A DNA stretch of 64,000 nt. Origin: Ceratotherium simum simum (taxonomy: Eukaryota; Chordata; Mammalia; Perissodactyla; Rhinocerotidae). Positions 32,740 through 44,654 of the stretch are shown piece after piece. Every line of letters starts with the position of its first letter. Within the stretch, counting starts at the first letter, position 1. Location: the NCBI RefSeq assembly GCF_000283155.1, contig NW_004454171.1:13124519-13188518 (forward strand), given 5' to 3'. Under the pieces are notes generated by a model. It was not told the origin of the DNA, made no database searches, and was given only the letters and a program-made list of their open reading frames with translations. Position numbers and translations under genes: made by a program.

Positions 32740-33600
32740 GGTAACAATAAGTACTATGATGGAATAAAACAGGATGGAGGGAGGAAATGACTGGTGTTTC
32801 TTTATGTGGGGTCAGGGAAAGCCTTACCGAGAAGGCGCCATTTTCATGAGATCTGAATGAAAAGAAGCAGCCAGCCATTTGAGGATCTGGGAGGAGATAA
32901 TTCTAGGCAGAAGGAATAGCAGAAGGCCCTAAAGCAGCTCTTTGGAGAATGTGGGGCCAGGGGAAAGGAAGAAGGACCGGGGTCCAACAGGCATTGGTGG
33001 CATGGGCACTGTGGCGCCTTGAAGTCTACGGTGAGGACTGCAGATCTTATGTCATCAGTGACGGTAGAGTTTTAAACAGGGGAGTTATATAATTTGGTGT
33101 ACAGTTTTTTAAAATCTCCTTGGCTGCTATGTAGAGAATAAACAATGTGTTTGGGGGGGGGGGGGAGTAGAAGCAGTGAACTCAGTGACCAGACTGTCAC
33201 AGCAGTCCAGGAAGAAGATGCTGCCGGCTTAGGGTTAGATGGTATCAGTGTAATGGGGACAGTGGATGGATTTGGGATGTGGTTTGGAGGTAGAGGTGAC
33301 AGACCTTGATGATGAATTGGATGTTGTAGGTGAGGGAAAGAGAGGAGTACACAAAGATGGATGGGTTTTTGGCTTGAGCACCGGGGAAATGGCAGTGCTG
33401 TCTATTAAGACCAGGAAAACTAGAGAAAGAGAGGATCTGTGGAGGGGGACAGAGAATTCTGTTTGAGGCCGTGGGAACTGTGAGATGCGTGTCAGAATCC
33501 ACAGTGGATGTGTTAAGTAGGCAATTTTGATGTGCTAGCCTAGAGTTTATGTCAGGTTGGCGCTGGAATGTAAACTTAGAAAGTAACATGAGAAAGTGCT
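32740..33600 (-). repeat. L2 LINE, long fragment
   Basis: CTAGGCAGAAGGAATAGCAG, AGGCCCTAAAGCAGC, AATCTCCTTGGCTGCTATGT, ACTGTCACAGCAGTCCAGG and GATGATGAATTGGATG are in complementary L2 order, covering the end of the RT frame and the 3' UTR. It contains a run of 13 G at 33153-33165. Confidence 0.8.
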
Positions 33601-36600
33601 AAAAGAAAACTAAGATGACTATTTTTATAATCTTGGAGTATTATAAAAATATTACTGGAAATCATGAATAAAAAGACTAAGAGACTTGACTATATAAAAT
33701 TTTTTATTGAGGTATAATTGACATATCACATTATATTAGTTTCAGGTGTACAACATAATGATTCAATATTTGTATATATTGCAAAATGAACACCACAGTA
33801 AGTCGAGTTAAGATTGTTCACCATACATAGTTAACAAAAATTTTTTTCTTGTGATAGGAACTTTTAAGATCTGCTCTCTTAGCAACTTTCAAATATGCAA
33901 CACTGTATTATCAACTATAGTTACCATAGTATACATTACATCCCCGTGACTTATTTATTTTATAACTGTAGGTTTGTACATTTTGACCCCCTTCATCCAT
34001 TTCACCCACCCCCAACCCCCCACGTCTGGCAACCACCAATCTGTTCTCTGTATCTGTGAGCTTGGTTTTTTGTTGTTGTTTTTAATTCCACATATACGTG
34101 AGATCATACAGCATTTGTCTTTCTCTGACTTATTTCACTTAGCATAATGCCCTCAAGGTCCATCCATGCTGTTGCAAATAGCAAGATTTCATTCTTTTTT
34201 ATGGCTGAATATGTTGTGTTGCATGCCACATTTTCTTTATCCATTCATCCATTGATGGACACAGGTTATTTCCATATCTTGGCTATTGTAAATAATGCTG
34301 CAATAAATATGGGGTGCATATATCTTTTCAAGTTAGTGTTTTCGTTTTCTTTGGATAAATACCCAGAAGTGGAATAGCTGGATCATATGGTAGTTCTATT
34401 TTTAATTTTTTGAGGAAGCTCCACACTGTTTTCCATAGTGGCTGCACCAATTTACATTCCCACCAGCAGAACACAAGGGTTCCCTTTTCTCCACATCCGT
34501 GCCAACACATGTTAATTCTTGTCTTTTTGATAATAGGCATTCTAACAGGTGTGCAGTGATTTCTCACTGTGGTTTTGATTTGCATTTCCCTTATGATTAG
34601 TGATGTTGAGCTCCTGTCAGCTATCTGTATATCTTCTTTGGAAAAATGTCTCTTCAGATCCTCTGTCCATTTTTTAATTGGATTGTTTGATTTTGTTTGG
34701 TATTAAGTTGTATGAGTTCTTTATATATTCTGGATATTAACCCCTTATCAGATATATGATTTGTAAATATTTTCTCCCATTGAGTAGGTTTTATTTTCAT
34801 TTTGTTAATGGTTTTCTTTGCTGTGCAGAAGCTTCTTAGTTTAATGTGATCCCACTTGTTTATTTTTGCTTTTGTTGCCTTTTCTTTTGGTGTCAATTCC
34901 AAAAAATCATCACCACCACCAATGTCAAGGAGCTTACCACCTGTGTTTTCTTCCAGAATTTTTATGGTTTCAGGTCTTATGTTCAAGTCTTTAATCCATT
35001 TTGAGTTAACTTTTGTGTATAGTATAAGATAGTGGTCAATCAGGGTGCATGATGCCTCCAGCTTTCTTCTTCTTTCTCAAGATTGCTGTGGCTATTCGGG
35101 TCTTTTGTGGTTCTGTACAAAATTTAGGATTGTTTATTCTATTTCTGTGAAAAAATGCCATTGGAATTTTGGTAGATATTGCTTTGAATCTATAGATTGC
35201 TTTGGGTAGTTTGGACATTTTAACAATATTAATTTTTCCAATCCATGACCACGGTATATCTTTCCATTTATTTGTATCTTTTTCAATCTCTTTCACTACT
35301 CTCTTATAGTTTTCAGTGCACAGGTTTTTCATCTGCTTGGTTAAATTTTATTCCTAGGTATTTTATTCTTTTTGATGCAGTTGTAAATGGGACTGTTTTC
35401 TTAATTTCTCTAATAGTTCATTATTAGTGAATAGAAATGCAACACATTTTTGTATATTGATTTTGTATACTGCAACTTTACTGAATTCATTTATTAGTTC
35501 TAACAGTTTTTTGGTGGAGTCTTTAGGGTTTTCTGTATGTAATATCATGTCATCTGCAAATAGTGACAATTTTACTTTTTCCTTTGCAGTTTAGATGCCT
35601 TTTGTTTCTTTTTCTTGCCTAATTGCTCTGGCTAGGACTTCCAATGGCACATTGAATCAAAGTGGTGAGAGTGGGCATCCTTGTCTTACTCCTGTTCTTA
35701 GAGGAAAAGCCTTCAGCTTTTCACCGTTGAGTGTGATGTTAGCTGTGGGCTTTTCGTATATGGCCTTTATTATGTTGAGATATGTTCCCTCTATACCCAC
35801 TTTGTTGAGAGTTTTTATCACAAACGGATGTTGAATTTTGTCAAATGCTTTTTCTACATCTATTAAGATGATCATATGATTTTTATCTTTCATTTTATTA
35901 ATGTGGTGTATCACATTGACTGATTTGAGAATGATGAACCATCCTTGCACCCCTGGAATAAATCCCACTTGATCGTGGTGTATGATCCTTTTAATGTATT
36001 GTTGAATTCAGTTTGCTAATATTTTGTTGAGGAGTTTTGCTTATATGTTCTTCATGGATATTGGCCTTGATTTTCTTTTATTGTGGCATTCTTATCTGGT
36101 TTTGGTATTATGGTAATGCTGGCCTCGTAAAATGAGTTTGGATGTATTTTCTCTGCTTCTATTTTTTAGAAGAGTTTGAAAAGGATTGGTATTAATTCTT
36201 CTTTGAATGTTTGGTAGAATTCACCAGTGAAGCCTTCTGGTCCCGGACTTTTGTTTGTTGGGAGGTTTTTGATTACTGATTCAATCTTCTTACTAGTAAT
36301 TGATCTGTTCAGATTTTCTATTTCTTCACAATTCAGTCTTGGTAGGTTGTATCTTTCTAGGAATTTATCCATTTCTTCTAGGTTGTCCAATTTGTTGGAG
36401 TATAATTGTTCATAATAGTCACTTATGATCCTTTGTATTTATGTGGTGTCAGTTGTAAGGTCTCCTCTTTCATTTCTGATTTTATTTATTTGAGTCTTCT
36501 CTCTTTTTTTCTTGGTGAGTCTAGCTAAAGATTTGTCATTTTGCTTATTTTTTCAAAGAATCAGCTCACAGTTTCTTTGATCTTTTCTATTGTCTTTTTA

Positions 36601-36834
36601 GTCTCTATATCATTCATTTCCACTCTGATCATTGTTATTTCCTTCCTTCTACTACCTTTGGGCTTCATTTCTTCTTTTTTTTTAGTCCTTGAGATGTAAA
36701 GTTAGGTTGTTTTTTTGAAATTTTTCTGGTTTCTTGATGTAGGGATTTATTGCTATGAACTTCCCTCTTATAACCACTTTTGCTGCATCCCCAAAATTTT
36801 GGTGTGTTGTATTTCCATTTTCATTTATCTCAAG

Positions 36835-37047
36835 GTTGGGTTTTGTTTGTTTGTTTGTTTGTTTTTTGCTGAGGAAGATTAGCCCTGAGCTAACATCTGT
36901 GCCAAGCTTCCTCCACTTTATATGTGCGTCGCTGCCACAGCGTAACTGACGATTGGTGTAAGTCCACGCCCAGGATCCAAACCCACAAACCTGGGCCACC
37001 GAAGTGGAGGGTGCCAAACTTAACCACCACACCACAGGGCTGGCCCC
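36835..37047 (-). mobile_element. ERE-type SINE, tailed subfamily, in the L1
   Basis: On the minus strand it opens GGGGCCAGCCCTGTGGTGTG, has box B-like GGTTTGGATCC and a body with GCACATATAAAGTGGAGGAA, and ends in the tail GATGTTAGCTCAGGGCTAAT followed by (CAAA)n. CTCAAG flanks it at 36829-36834 and 37048-37053. Without it the L1 text reads through. Confidence 0.92.
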
Positions 37048-37237
37048 TCAAGATATTTTTTGATTTCTCTTTTGATTTCTTCTTTGACCCATTAGCTGTA
37101 CAGTAGCATGTTGTTTATTCTCCACATATTTGTAAATTTTCCAGTTTTCTTCTTTAATTCATTTCTGGTTTCATGCCATTGTGATCAGAATAGATGTTTC
37201 ATATTATTTCAGTCTTCTTAAATTTATTAAGACTTGT

Positions 37238-37567
37238 GAGGGGGGGCGAACTCAAGATGGCGGCATAAGCAGACTCGGAACTCACCTCCTCCCGTGGACA
37301 CAGCCAATTTACAACTACTTGTGGAAAAATTACCCCTGAGACAGAACTGAAAACTGGATAAGAGGAACTCCTGCAACAAGGGACAATCCTAATTGAGGTG
37401 GAAGAGGCAGAGACTCCCTTCTGGAGAGGAAAAACGCCGCCTTCACAAGCCACCAGCTTCATGGCCACCGGGAACAGCGCACAGAAATAGAAGTATAATG
37501 ATGTACACCTGAAATTTTTACAATGTTATAAACCAATGTTACTGCAATAAACAAAAAATTTAAAAAA
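37238..37567 (+). mobile_element. Micro-L1: L1 5' end joined to L1 3' end, 18-bp duplication
   Basis: The element begins GAGGGGGGGCGAACTCAAGA and TGGCGGC, like the start of a young L1 with its CAAGATGGC motif. About 250 bases of 5'-UTR-like sequence follow. Near 37484-37500 it changes to TGATGTACACCTGAAATTT and CAATAAAC, an L1 3' end, then an A-rich tail. AAATTTATTAAGACTTGT flanks it perfectly at 37220-37237 and 37568-37585. ORF1 and ORF2 are entirely missing. It lies opposite to the host L1. See the findings for its possible origin. Confidence 0.85.
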
Positions 37568-38639
37568 AAATTTATTAAGACTTGTATTGTCGCCTAACAT
37601 ATGATCTATCCTGGTGAATCTTCCATGTGTGCTTGAGAAGAATGTGTATGTGTAGCTTTTGGATGGAATGTTCTGTATATATTTGTTAAGTCCACCTGGT
37701 CTAACATGTCATTTAAGGCCAATGTTTCCTTGTTGATTTTCTGTCTGGGTGATCTATCCATTGGTTTAAGTGGAGTATTATAGTCCTCTACTATTTTGTA
37801 TTGCTGTACATTTCTACCTTTAGGTCTGTTAATATTTGCTGTATATATTTAGGTGTTCCTGTGTTGGATGCATTAATATTTACAAATGTTACATCTTCTT
37901 GTTAGATTGACTCCTTTATCATTATATGTAAGCCCTTCTTTGTCTCTTATTACAGTCTTTGTTTTAGAGTCTATTTTGTCTGATGTAAGTATAGCCACCC
38001 CAGATTTTTTTTGGTTTCCATTTGCATGGAATATTTTTTCCCATCACTTCACTTTACTTCTCTGTGTGTCTTTACATCTGAAGTGAATCTCTTGTAGGCA
38101 GCATATAGATGGGTCTTGTTTTTTTATCCAATCAGTGACTCCATGTCTCTTGATTATAGAATTTAGTCCACTTACATTTAAAGTAATTATTGATAAGTAT
38201 GCACTTATTGCCACTTTGTTAATTATTTTCTGGTTGTTTTCTAGTTTTTTTCTGTTCCTTTCTTCTTCTCTTGCTCTCTTCCTTTGTGGTTTGATGACTT
38301 TCTTTAGTGATATGCTTAGATTCCTTTCTCTTTCTCTTTTGTGTATCTACTATAAGTTTTTGCCTTGGGGTTACCATGAGGCTTACATTTAACAACTTGT
38401 ATTTATAACAGTCTGTTTTAAGTTGGTAGCAACTTAAGATTGAACATGTTCTAAATCTCTACATTTTAACCCCTTCCCCCCAGGTTTTGTTATTGATGTC
38501 ACAATTTACATCTTTTTATCTCTTAACTAATTATTGTAGTTATAGTTATTTTTCCTACTTTTGCCTTTTAACTTTCATACTAGCTTTATAAGTGATTAAT
38601 CCACCACCTTTACAACTTTAGATTATTCTGAATTTTACT

Positions 38640-39760
38640 ATATCTTTACCTTTACCAGTGAGGTACTTTTCCTGTTACTAATTAGTGTCCTTTCTTTTCA
38701 GCTTAAAGATGTCCCTTTAACATTTCTTGCAAGGCTAGTCTAGTAGTGATGAAATCCATTAGCTTTTGCTTGTCTGGGAAACTCTTTGTCTCTTCTTTAA
38801 TACTGAACAACAACTTTGCTGGGTACTATATTCTTGGTTAGAAGCTTTTTTCTTTCATCACTTTGAATATATTGTGCCACTCCCTTCTGGCCTGCAAAAT
38901 GTCTGCTGAGAACTCTGCTGATAGTCTTATGGGGGTTCCCTTGTAATAAGAAGTTGTTTTTCTCTTGCTGCTTTTAAGATCCTCTCCTTGTCTTTAACTT
39001 TTGACATTTTAATTATAATTTGTCTTGGTGTGGGTCTCTTTGGGTTCATCCTATTTGGACTCTCTGGGCCTCCTGGGTCTGGATGTCTGTTTCCTTCCCC
39101 AGGTTAGGGAAGTTTTCAGCCATTATTTCTTCAAGTAAGTTTTCTGCCCCTTTCTCTCTTTTTTTGTTCTGGGACCATATAATGCAAATGTTGGTCGGCT
39201 TGATATTGGCCTTTAAGCTATTTTCACTTTTTTTTTAATTCTTTTTTCTTTTTGCTGTTCTAATTGGATGAGTTCCACTGCCCTGTCTTCAAGTTCACCA
39301 GTCTTTTCTTCTGCTTCATCTAGTCTGTTGTTGAACCCCTCTAGCATATTTCTCAGTGCAGTTATTGTATTCTTCAGCTCTATGACTTCTATTTGGTACT
39401 TTCTTATATTTTCTATTTCTTTATTGAAGTTCTTACTGTGTTCTTTCATTCTTCTCCTGAGTTTGGTAAGCATCTTTATGACCATTATTTTGAACTTTCT
39501 ATCAGGAAAATCACTTATATCCATTTCATTAAGGACTTTTTCTAAGGTTTTACCTTGCTCTTTCGTTTGGAACACATTCCTTTGTCCCTTCATTTTCCTT
39601 GACTCTCTTTGTTGGTTTCTATGAGTTAGATAAACATCCACCTCTCCCAGTCTTGAAGGAGTGCCCTCATGTAGGAAATGCATCTTATCACTCAACCCTC
39701 CCCTAACTGTTTGTGTCTCAAACCTTTGTGATTGTCCAAGCAACCTATTTTATTTTTAGT
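38640..39760 (-). pseudogene. L1 ORF1 remnant
   Basis: The open piece at 39213-39743 (176 codons) holds an N-terminal basic part and a long coiled coil (LRRRMKEHSKNFNKEIENI; ELKNTITALRNMLEGFNNRL; DEAEEKTGELEDRAVEL), as in L1 ORF1p. The RNA-binding C-terminal part lies left of it (38640-39210) in broken frames. ORF1p packages L1 RNA as a trimer. The longest frame on the opposite strand, 39268-39624, is its shadow. Confidence 0.85.
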
Positions 39761-41070
39761 GGCTCCCAATAGTTGAGGGTTTGCCAAGACCTGTCAGTGT
39801 CTCAAACGGGAAGATCTCAGTCAGCACCTAGCTTCAGGGTGAGTAGAAGACAGACTCTCAGGCAGCAGCTTTTAAAGTATGCAAATATATACAGTCCTGT
39901 GGGACCACAAGTGTAAGTCCCACTGGCCACCAGAGCCAGGGGATCTAGAGGTGTTCCCTGGGCAGTAGTCACAAAAATTGGGGGGCTAGATGAGTGTACA
40001 AACTCCTTTCTGGGAGATACTGGTGCTTTGAAGTGTGGCAGAGGGAAAGCACAAAGATAGTGCCCGCCCTGTGAGGTCTCTGGAAAGGATTACAGGCAGC
40101 CCTTAGATGTGTGTTTAATTAGAAGCCTGCCCCTCAGGCTGGCAACTATGAAGCTAAAATAGGCGTCTTTCACAGAAAGAGTGGGTTCCTCAGACTGTTT
40201 CCTCTTGCTGTGCCCTGGGGGTATTAGTCAGTTAAGAATTCCTTCTCTATTGGTTATAGTCCTTTGGGACCCACGAGCACAGCCCCCACTGGCCACCAGA
40301 GCCAGATGATCTAGAGGTGTCCCCTGGTGGCAGCTGCAAAAGATTGGGGCACCAGAGGAGGGTACAGTTTTCTTTCCAGGAGATACCAGTGAACTGGAGT
40401 GAGGCAGAGGAAAAGCGCACAAATGGCACCTGCTGGCTGGAGTGAGGCAGAGGGAGAGTGCAAAGACAGTGCCTGCCAGCCTCCATGCCCAGAGAGTACC
40501 CCAACATATCCCTAGATGGGTGTTAGATTAGATGCCTGCCCCTCAGGCCAATGCTTTAGGGTAAGCAAATAAGCCTATTTCACATAAAATCTGGGCTCCT
40601 CTCAGTAGGCTACCTCTACGCTGTCCCTGGGGTGGGTGAGTCTGAGCACGAGAGCCCTTTAAGAGCCATTTCTCAGTTCACTATAGCCTTGTGAGTCTTG
40701 TGGATTTGAGCCCTGTTGGTTTTCAAAGCTAGATGATTTGGGGACTTGTCCCTCAGGTGCAGGTCTTAAAAGTTAGGATGCCCGATGTGGGGTTCAAACC
40801 CTTTGCTCCTCAGGGAGAACCTCTGGGTTTTGAGTTCCCTCCCGATTGTGGGTTGCTGTCCCGGGGTGAGGTTTATTGTGAGATGGTGTCTCAACCTCTC
40901 CTACTCACTTCAATGTGGGTTTTTTCTCATTTGCCTGATGTGTAGGAGTCACTCAGCTAGTTTTTAGGGGGTTTTTTTTGAGGAAATTGTTACACATGTA
41001 GCTGTAGATTTAGCCTGTTCATGGGAGAAGGTGAGTTCAGGATCTTCCTATGTTGCCATCTTGTAATGAA
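39760..41070 (-). promoter_or_regulatory. L1 5' UTR with tandem monomer-like units
   Basis: This is the internal-promoter region of the L1 at 33702-41070. Related blocks recur on the plus strand: CACTGGCCACCAGAGCCAG occurs at about 39920 and again at about 40288, each followed by GATCTAGAGGTGT and then by a GGAGATAC block. A weaker third unit starts at about 40685. The 5' end carries the antisense of CAAGATGGC at 41055-41063, a YY1-type site that sets the L1 start in other mammals. Confidence 0.75.
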
Positions 41071-41109
41071 ACCAAAAAGATTTCCTCTTGATTTTAAATG
41101 AGAGGTAAG

Positions 41110-41640
41110 CTAGAGGAAGGAGTCAAAGACATCCTTTAAGATTTCAAGCCTAAGAAACTAAGAAATGAATGGTGCCAATCCCAGAAATAACAAAAAATCA
41201 AGGTCTAAGACAGGATGTTGACCTAGGGAAAAGGATGAGTTTGGTTTTAAACAGGTTTAATTTCAGGTGACAACATTTATCCAAATGACATATGGCTCTC
41301 AGGCAGGTGGAAATGTGAGTCTGAAGCTTAGAGATGTCAGAGCTAAAGACATAGGTTTGGAATTCATCCCTAAAGTGGCAATGAAACTGCTAAGGAGGAC
41401 CACAAAGAAGAGCTAGATGAGAATAAGGCTGAGTCTTGAGCATTGATCCCACTTCCGGGTCAGAAAGAGGACATTAAATCACAAAAGAAAAGCGAAATAT
41501 TTTTAAAAGTAGAAGGAGAAACAGGTCAGGGTAGCTCAATCATGAGAGGACACAGTTTCAGTGTAAACAACCCAGACAAACGCTTCAGAAGGCCATAAAA
41601 AGGAGCACTGAGAGAAGGTGACATGTGGCTAAAATAAGCA
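41110..41640 (-). repeat. L2 LINE fragment
   Basis: GGAAGGAGTCAAAGACATCC, TTAATTTCAGGTGACAAC, AGGCAGGTGGAAATGTGAG and GGCTGAGTCTTGAGCATTGA are in complementary L2 order. Its start overlaps the L2 region already present at 33340-33600. It is therefore a different L2 copy and not the other half of one split by the L1. Confidence 0.65.
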
Positions 41641-41649
41641 GAAGACCAA

Positions 41650-41830
41650 GGTCAAAAAGGACTTTTAGAAATCACGTAGTTCAAGCCCTGATTTTACAGA
41701 TGACACCATTGGGTGTGAAAGAAGTTAATTATCCTACCCAAGATAACACAGACACTGAGTTGCACCAATGGCATTTTATCTCTACCTCCTGGTTGAGTGT
41801 TCTTTCAGCTGAACCAAACCCTGCCATCCC
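41650..41830 (+). repeat. MIR-family SINE
   Basis: TGATTTTACAGATGACACCA, a block with CCCAAGATAACACAGACACT and CTGGTTGAGTGTTCTTTCAG give the MIR second half. Confidence 0.65.
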
Positions 41831-42889
41831 GCCACTTTTCTGATTGTGTCATATGATGTGATCCATAATCCACCATATTTAAGCTCTTAAAGGCAGGGAC
41901 AGTTTTGTTTTTTTTTTTTAAAAACTAGATGAGAAAGACCATATAGCCTAGTGATGTCTGTAAAAAATGGTTCAAGGTATTATTATATCGTGTTCAGGAT
42001 GATGGTGTGAATGACTAATTGCAGAAATCTAGCCATAAGATAAACAGAAACAGAAAATACACTTTATTTTGTAAATTCTAATTTATTGTTCTCATTATAA
42101 ACTGGCAGACATTTATTTTAGTAAAACAAAGAAAATATAGAAAAGTACATATAAGAGAGTAAATATTACTGATAATTCCGCCACCCATAGACAATCACTC
42201 AACATTTCGGTGATTTTTCTCATTTTGTGTCTATTGGTCCATACAGCTGAGGTCATACATGAGAGACAATTTGCTTTCTATTTTTCCTGTTGATGTTACA
42301 TTACAAACACTGTGACTGACACTCTTAAATGCCGACCTTATATCCACTCTTACCTTCTTCATTACTAACAGAACCATGAGTTTGTTTAAGGAGCAACGTT
42401 TCCAACTGAAATATTCACCTTCCTCGAGCTCTTTGTGGCTGGGGGCAGTGATGTGACCCCTTTCTAGGCGGTGACACATAAGGAGAGGTTGCTGGGGGTG
42501 GGGGTGGGGTCTTCCGAGAAACCTTTTAAAAGGAACAGGCTCAGCTGGTGTTACTTTTGGCCTTTTGTCCCTTCCCTCTTCTTCCTGTCTGGTGTGCATA
42601 CATGTTACAGTGGAGGTGAGAGGGAAAGCAGCTACCTTTGACCATGACAATGAAAGCCACACACATGGACGGTGGAGCTGAAGGATGGAAAGGCCCTGAA
42701 TCCTTGATTATATCGTTAAGCATCCATATCAGCCCCGGACTGCATTTCTCTAGACTTCTTGATGTATAGATAAAGGCTTTAAGCCACGGTTGTGTTGAGT
42801 TCTATATTACATCCAGCCAAAAACAATATTAATTAATATATTTAGTGAATAAATTTTAAACACTCCCCCTTAGCATCATAAAATGCTGT
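41831..42889. other. Unassigned sequence
   Basis: No gene is recognised. A phrase GATAATTCCGCCACCCATAG at about 42170 resembles an old repeat family also hinted at near 8880, but I cannot name it. The 143-codon minus frame at 42231-42662 has no known motif. Confidence 0.45.
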
Positions 42890-42904
42890 CGTGCATTTCA
42901 TTTT

Positions 42905-43212
42905 TTTTTTAATTTTTTTTTTGTGTGTGTGTGAGGAAGATCAGCCCTGAGCTAACATCCATGCTAATCCCCCTCTTTTTGCTGAGGAAGACCGGCTCTG
43001 AGCTAACATCTATTGCCAATCCTCCTCCTTTTTTTCCCCAAAGTCCCAGCAGGTAGTTGTATGTCATAGTTGCACATCCTTCTAGTTGCTGTATATGGGA
43101 CGCGGCCTCACCATGGCCAGAGAAGCGGTGTGATGGTGCGCGCCCGGGATCCGAACCTGGGCCGCCAGCAGCGGAGCGCGCGCAGTTAACCACTAAACCA
43201 TGGGGCCGGCCC
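42905..43212 (-). mobile_element. ERE-type SINE with doubled tail, 15-bp duplication
   Basis: On the minus strand the head is GGGGCCGGCCCCATGGTTTA, with box B GGTTCGGATCC. The body resembles the tailless subfamily (ACAGCAACTAGAAGGATGTG). It is followed by two tail units, GGCAATAGATGTTAGCTCAG and GCATGGATGTTAGCTCAGGG, then (CA)n and A-rich sequence. CGTGCATTTCATTTT flanks it at 42890-42904 and 43213-43227. Confidence 0.93.
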
Positions 43213-43227
43213 CGTGCATTTCATTTT

Positions 43228-44654
43228 AAACTCATGCCTCTTCTTCTTTCAAAAAATGTTCTGAGGCAGCTTATAATAAATGACACAAATAGTACAGAAC
43301 TGTTCAAACCACAGTAACAGGATAAGATCGAAGTAATGTGAGAGAAAGATAGTTATTCTGGAAAACCTAGGTGAAGGAGAGCTACTGATGTTAAATCTGA
43401 AATTTACCTCTGAGTTTCTGGCACCAAACTCTTGTGATCTAATACTTGAAAACATACCAGTTTATCAATTTCTTCCTAGAACAGAGACCTAAAAAAATGC
43501 ATCATGTGACTCTAGTAAAAAGATACGGAAAACTATGGGTGTCATTAAAAGATGCAGCAGTTTGATCATATGTTATCTAATACCAAATCCCAAAAAAGGA
43601 CAAAATTCAGAATATTAAACTATAATCCAGTCTAGCCTCTTCCCGAAAAGTATAATCTCAAATTGTCTGCTGCTATCTTTTGTGTGTATGTGTGTTTGTT
43701 TGTTTTTGTTTTTTTGCCAAGAGAGTTGAGAGAAATTGCATAAAATGGAAGAGTTTGGAGGACACGCAGTTCATGCTCTTCATAGTCTGTTTTCCCCTAG
43801 ATGAATCCAGATCAAAAAGAGAGGTCTCTACGTGGAGCGCCTTGTCTTGAGCCTCCACAGTTGCCTTCACCATGCTGGGCCTTACTCACTTGGACTACAT
43901 CGAAGGACATGATAATCATCTCACACTGAATCAGCTACTAGTTTCGTTGTCCAGATGTGGTGAGGACGTTAGCCACAGCGATTCTCGGTATTTCCATATG
44001 AAAAACCAGGCAAAATATTTTTTTCAATACCCAAGTGTCAGGAAAAGCTTTTTATGTACTAGTGTGTTTTCCTGAAGAAGTGGTGTGCTTTCTTCTTTTG
44101 GACAATGTAGATATGCAGCTAATCATATTTCCCTTTTTTCTTTGGTTTCTAGGAAACTCAGAAGCAAATTTGCATCCAACCTTATCTTTATGTCCGTCAT
44201 TTCTGTGTACTATTTATTTTCACACTCAATTTTATTTAGGATTTAAATAAATTATGTAATTTAAATTGTATATTATATATAAAATATATAAAAATATATG
44301 TAAATTATGTTATATATAAAAATATGTATATATATAAATTTTATCTCCCCCTCTATCTATATTTTCCCTGGATATGAATTTTAAAAACATATTTCATTAT
44401 ATGTTTATGGTTTCAAATTCTTGGTAGAATAAGGTAGAGTAGAAATAATTAAATATACATAGTCAAAATAATTTGTCCAAGTATATGGTTTTCTGGTTAT
44501 CTGGTAATAAAGGGTTAGAAGGCATGATTGGTTAACATATACCTCTTAAACGTTGATAATGAAGGTTTTGACCAGATTTAGATTACACTCTGTGACCACA
44601 GTCATTTGCAAATGCTGGGTAACAGAGCAAGGATGGTGCCTGATGCAGTTATAA
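43228..44654. other. Unassigned block with an AT-rich patch
   Basis: No gene or transposon is recognised. A (GT)n/(GTTT)n patch lies at 43680-43712, and a TATATA-rich patch at about 44255-44345. Confidence 0.5.

Larger units (their letters stand above)
34150..38600 (-). pseudogene. L1 ORF2 remnant with readable RT motifs
   Basis: Open pieces in order of the protein include 36166-36390 ([22 protein letters not shown] entry), 35657-35968 ([12 protein letters not shown] motif [12 protein letters not shown] motif B), 35363-35569 (FADDM, catalytic motif C) and 34328-34585 ([17 protein letters not shown]-terminal region). The endonuclease part lies right of the micro-L1 (about 37590-38600). ORF2p is the endonuclease and reverse transcriptase of L1. 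The key RT residues survive, but frameshifts, stops and two insertions abolish it. Confidence 0.9.
33702..41070 (-). mobile_element. L1 retrotransposon, structurally near full length, inactive
   Basis: Read on the minus strand it starts at the right with ACAAGATGGCAACATAGG, the L1 5' end with a YY1-like CAAGATGGC. The 5' UTR covers about 39760-41070, the ORF1 remnant 38640-39760 and the ORF2 remnant about 34150-38600. The 3' UTR ends at 33702 in ATACCTCAATAAAAAA. About 7.4 kb are present, including an ERE SINE (36835-37047) and a micro-L1 (37238-37567). Stops and indels break both proteins. I could not find a clear target-site duplication. Confidence 0.9.

Noticed and set aside
39268..39624. 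118-codon plus-strand open frame
   Set aside because: It is the antisense shadow of the L1 ORF1 coiled coil on the minus strand; its Ser/Leu/Phe-rich composition is what reversed coiled-coil codons give.
33340..41640. One L2 copy split by the 7.4 kb L1
   Set aside because: The L2 text right of the L1 (41110 onward) overlaps the part already present left of it (33340-33600), so there are two L2 copies. No matching target duplication was found either.
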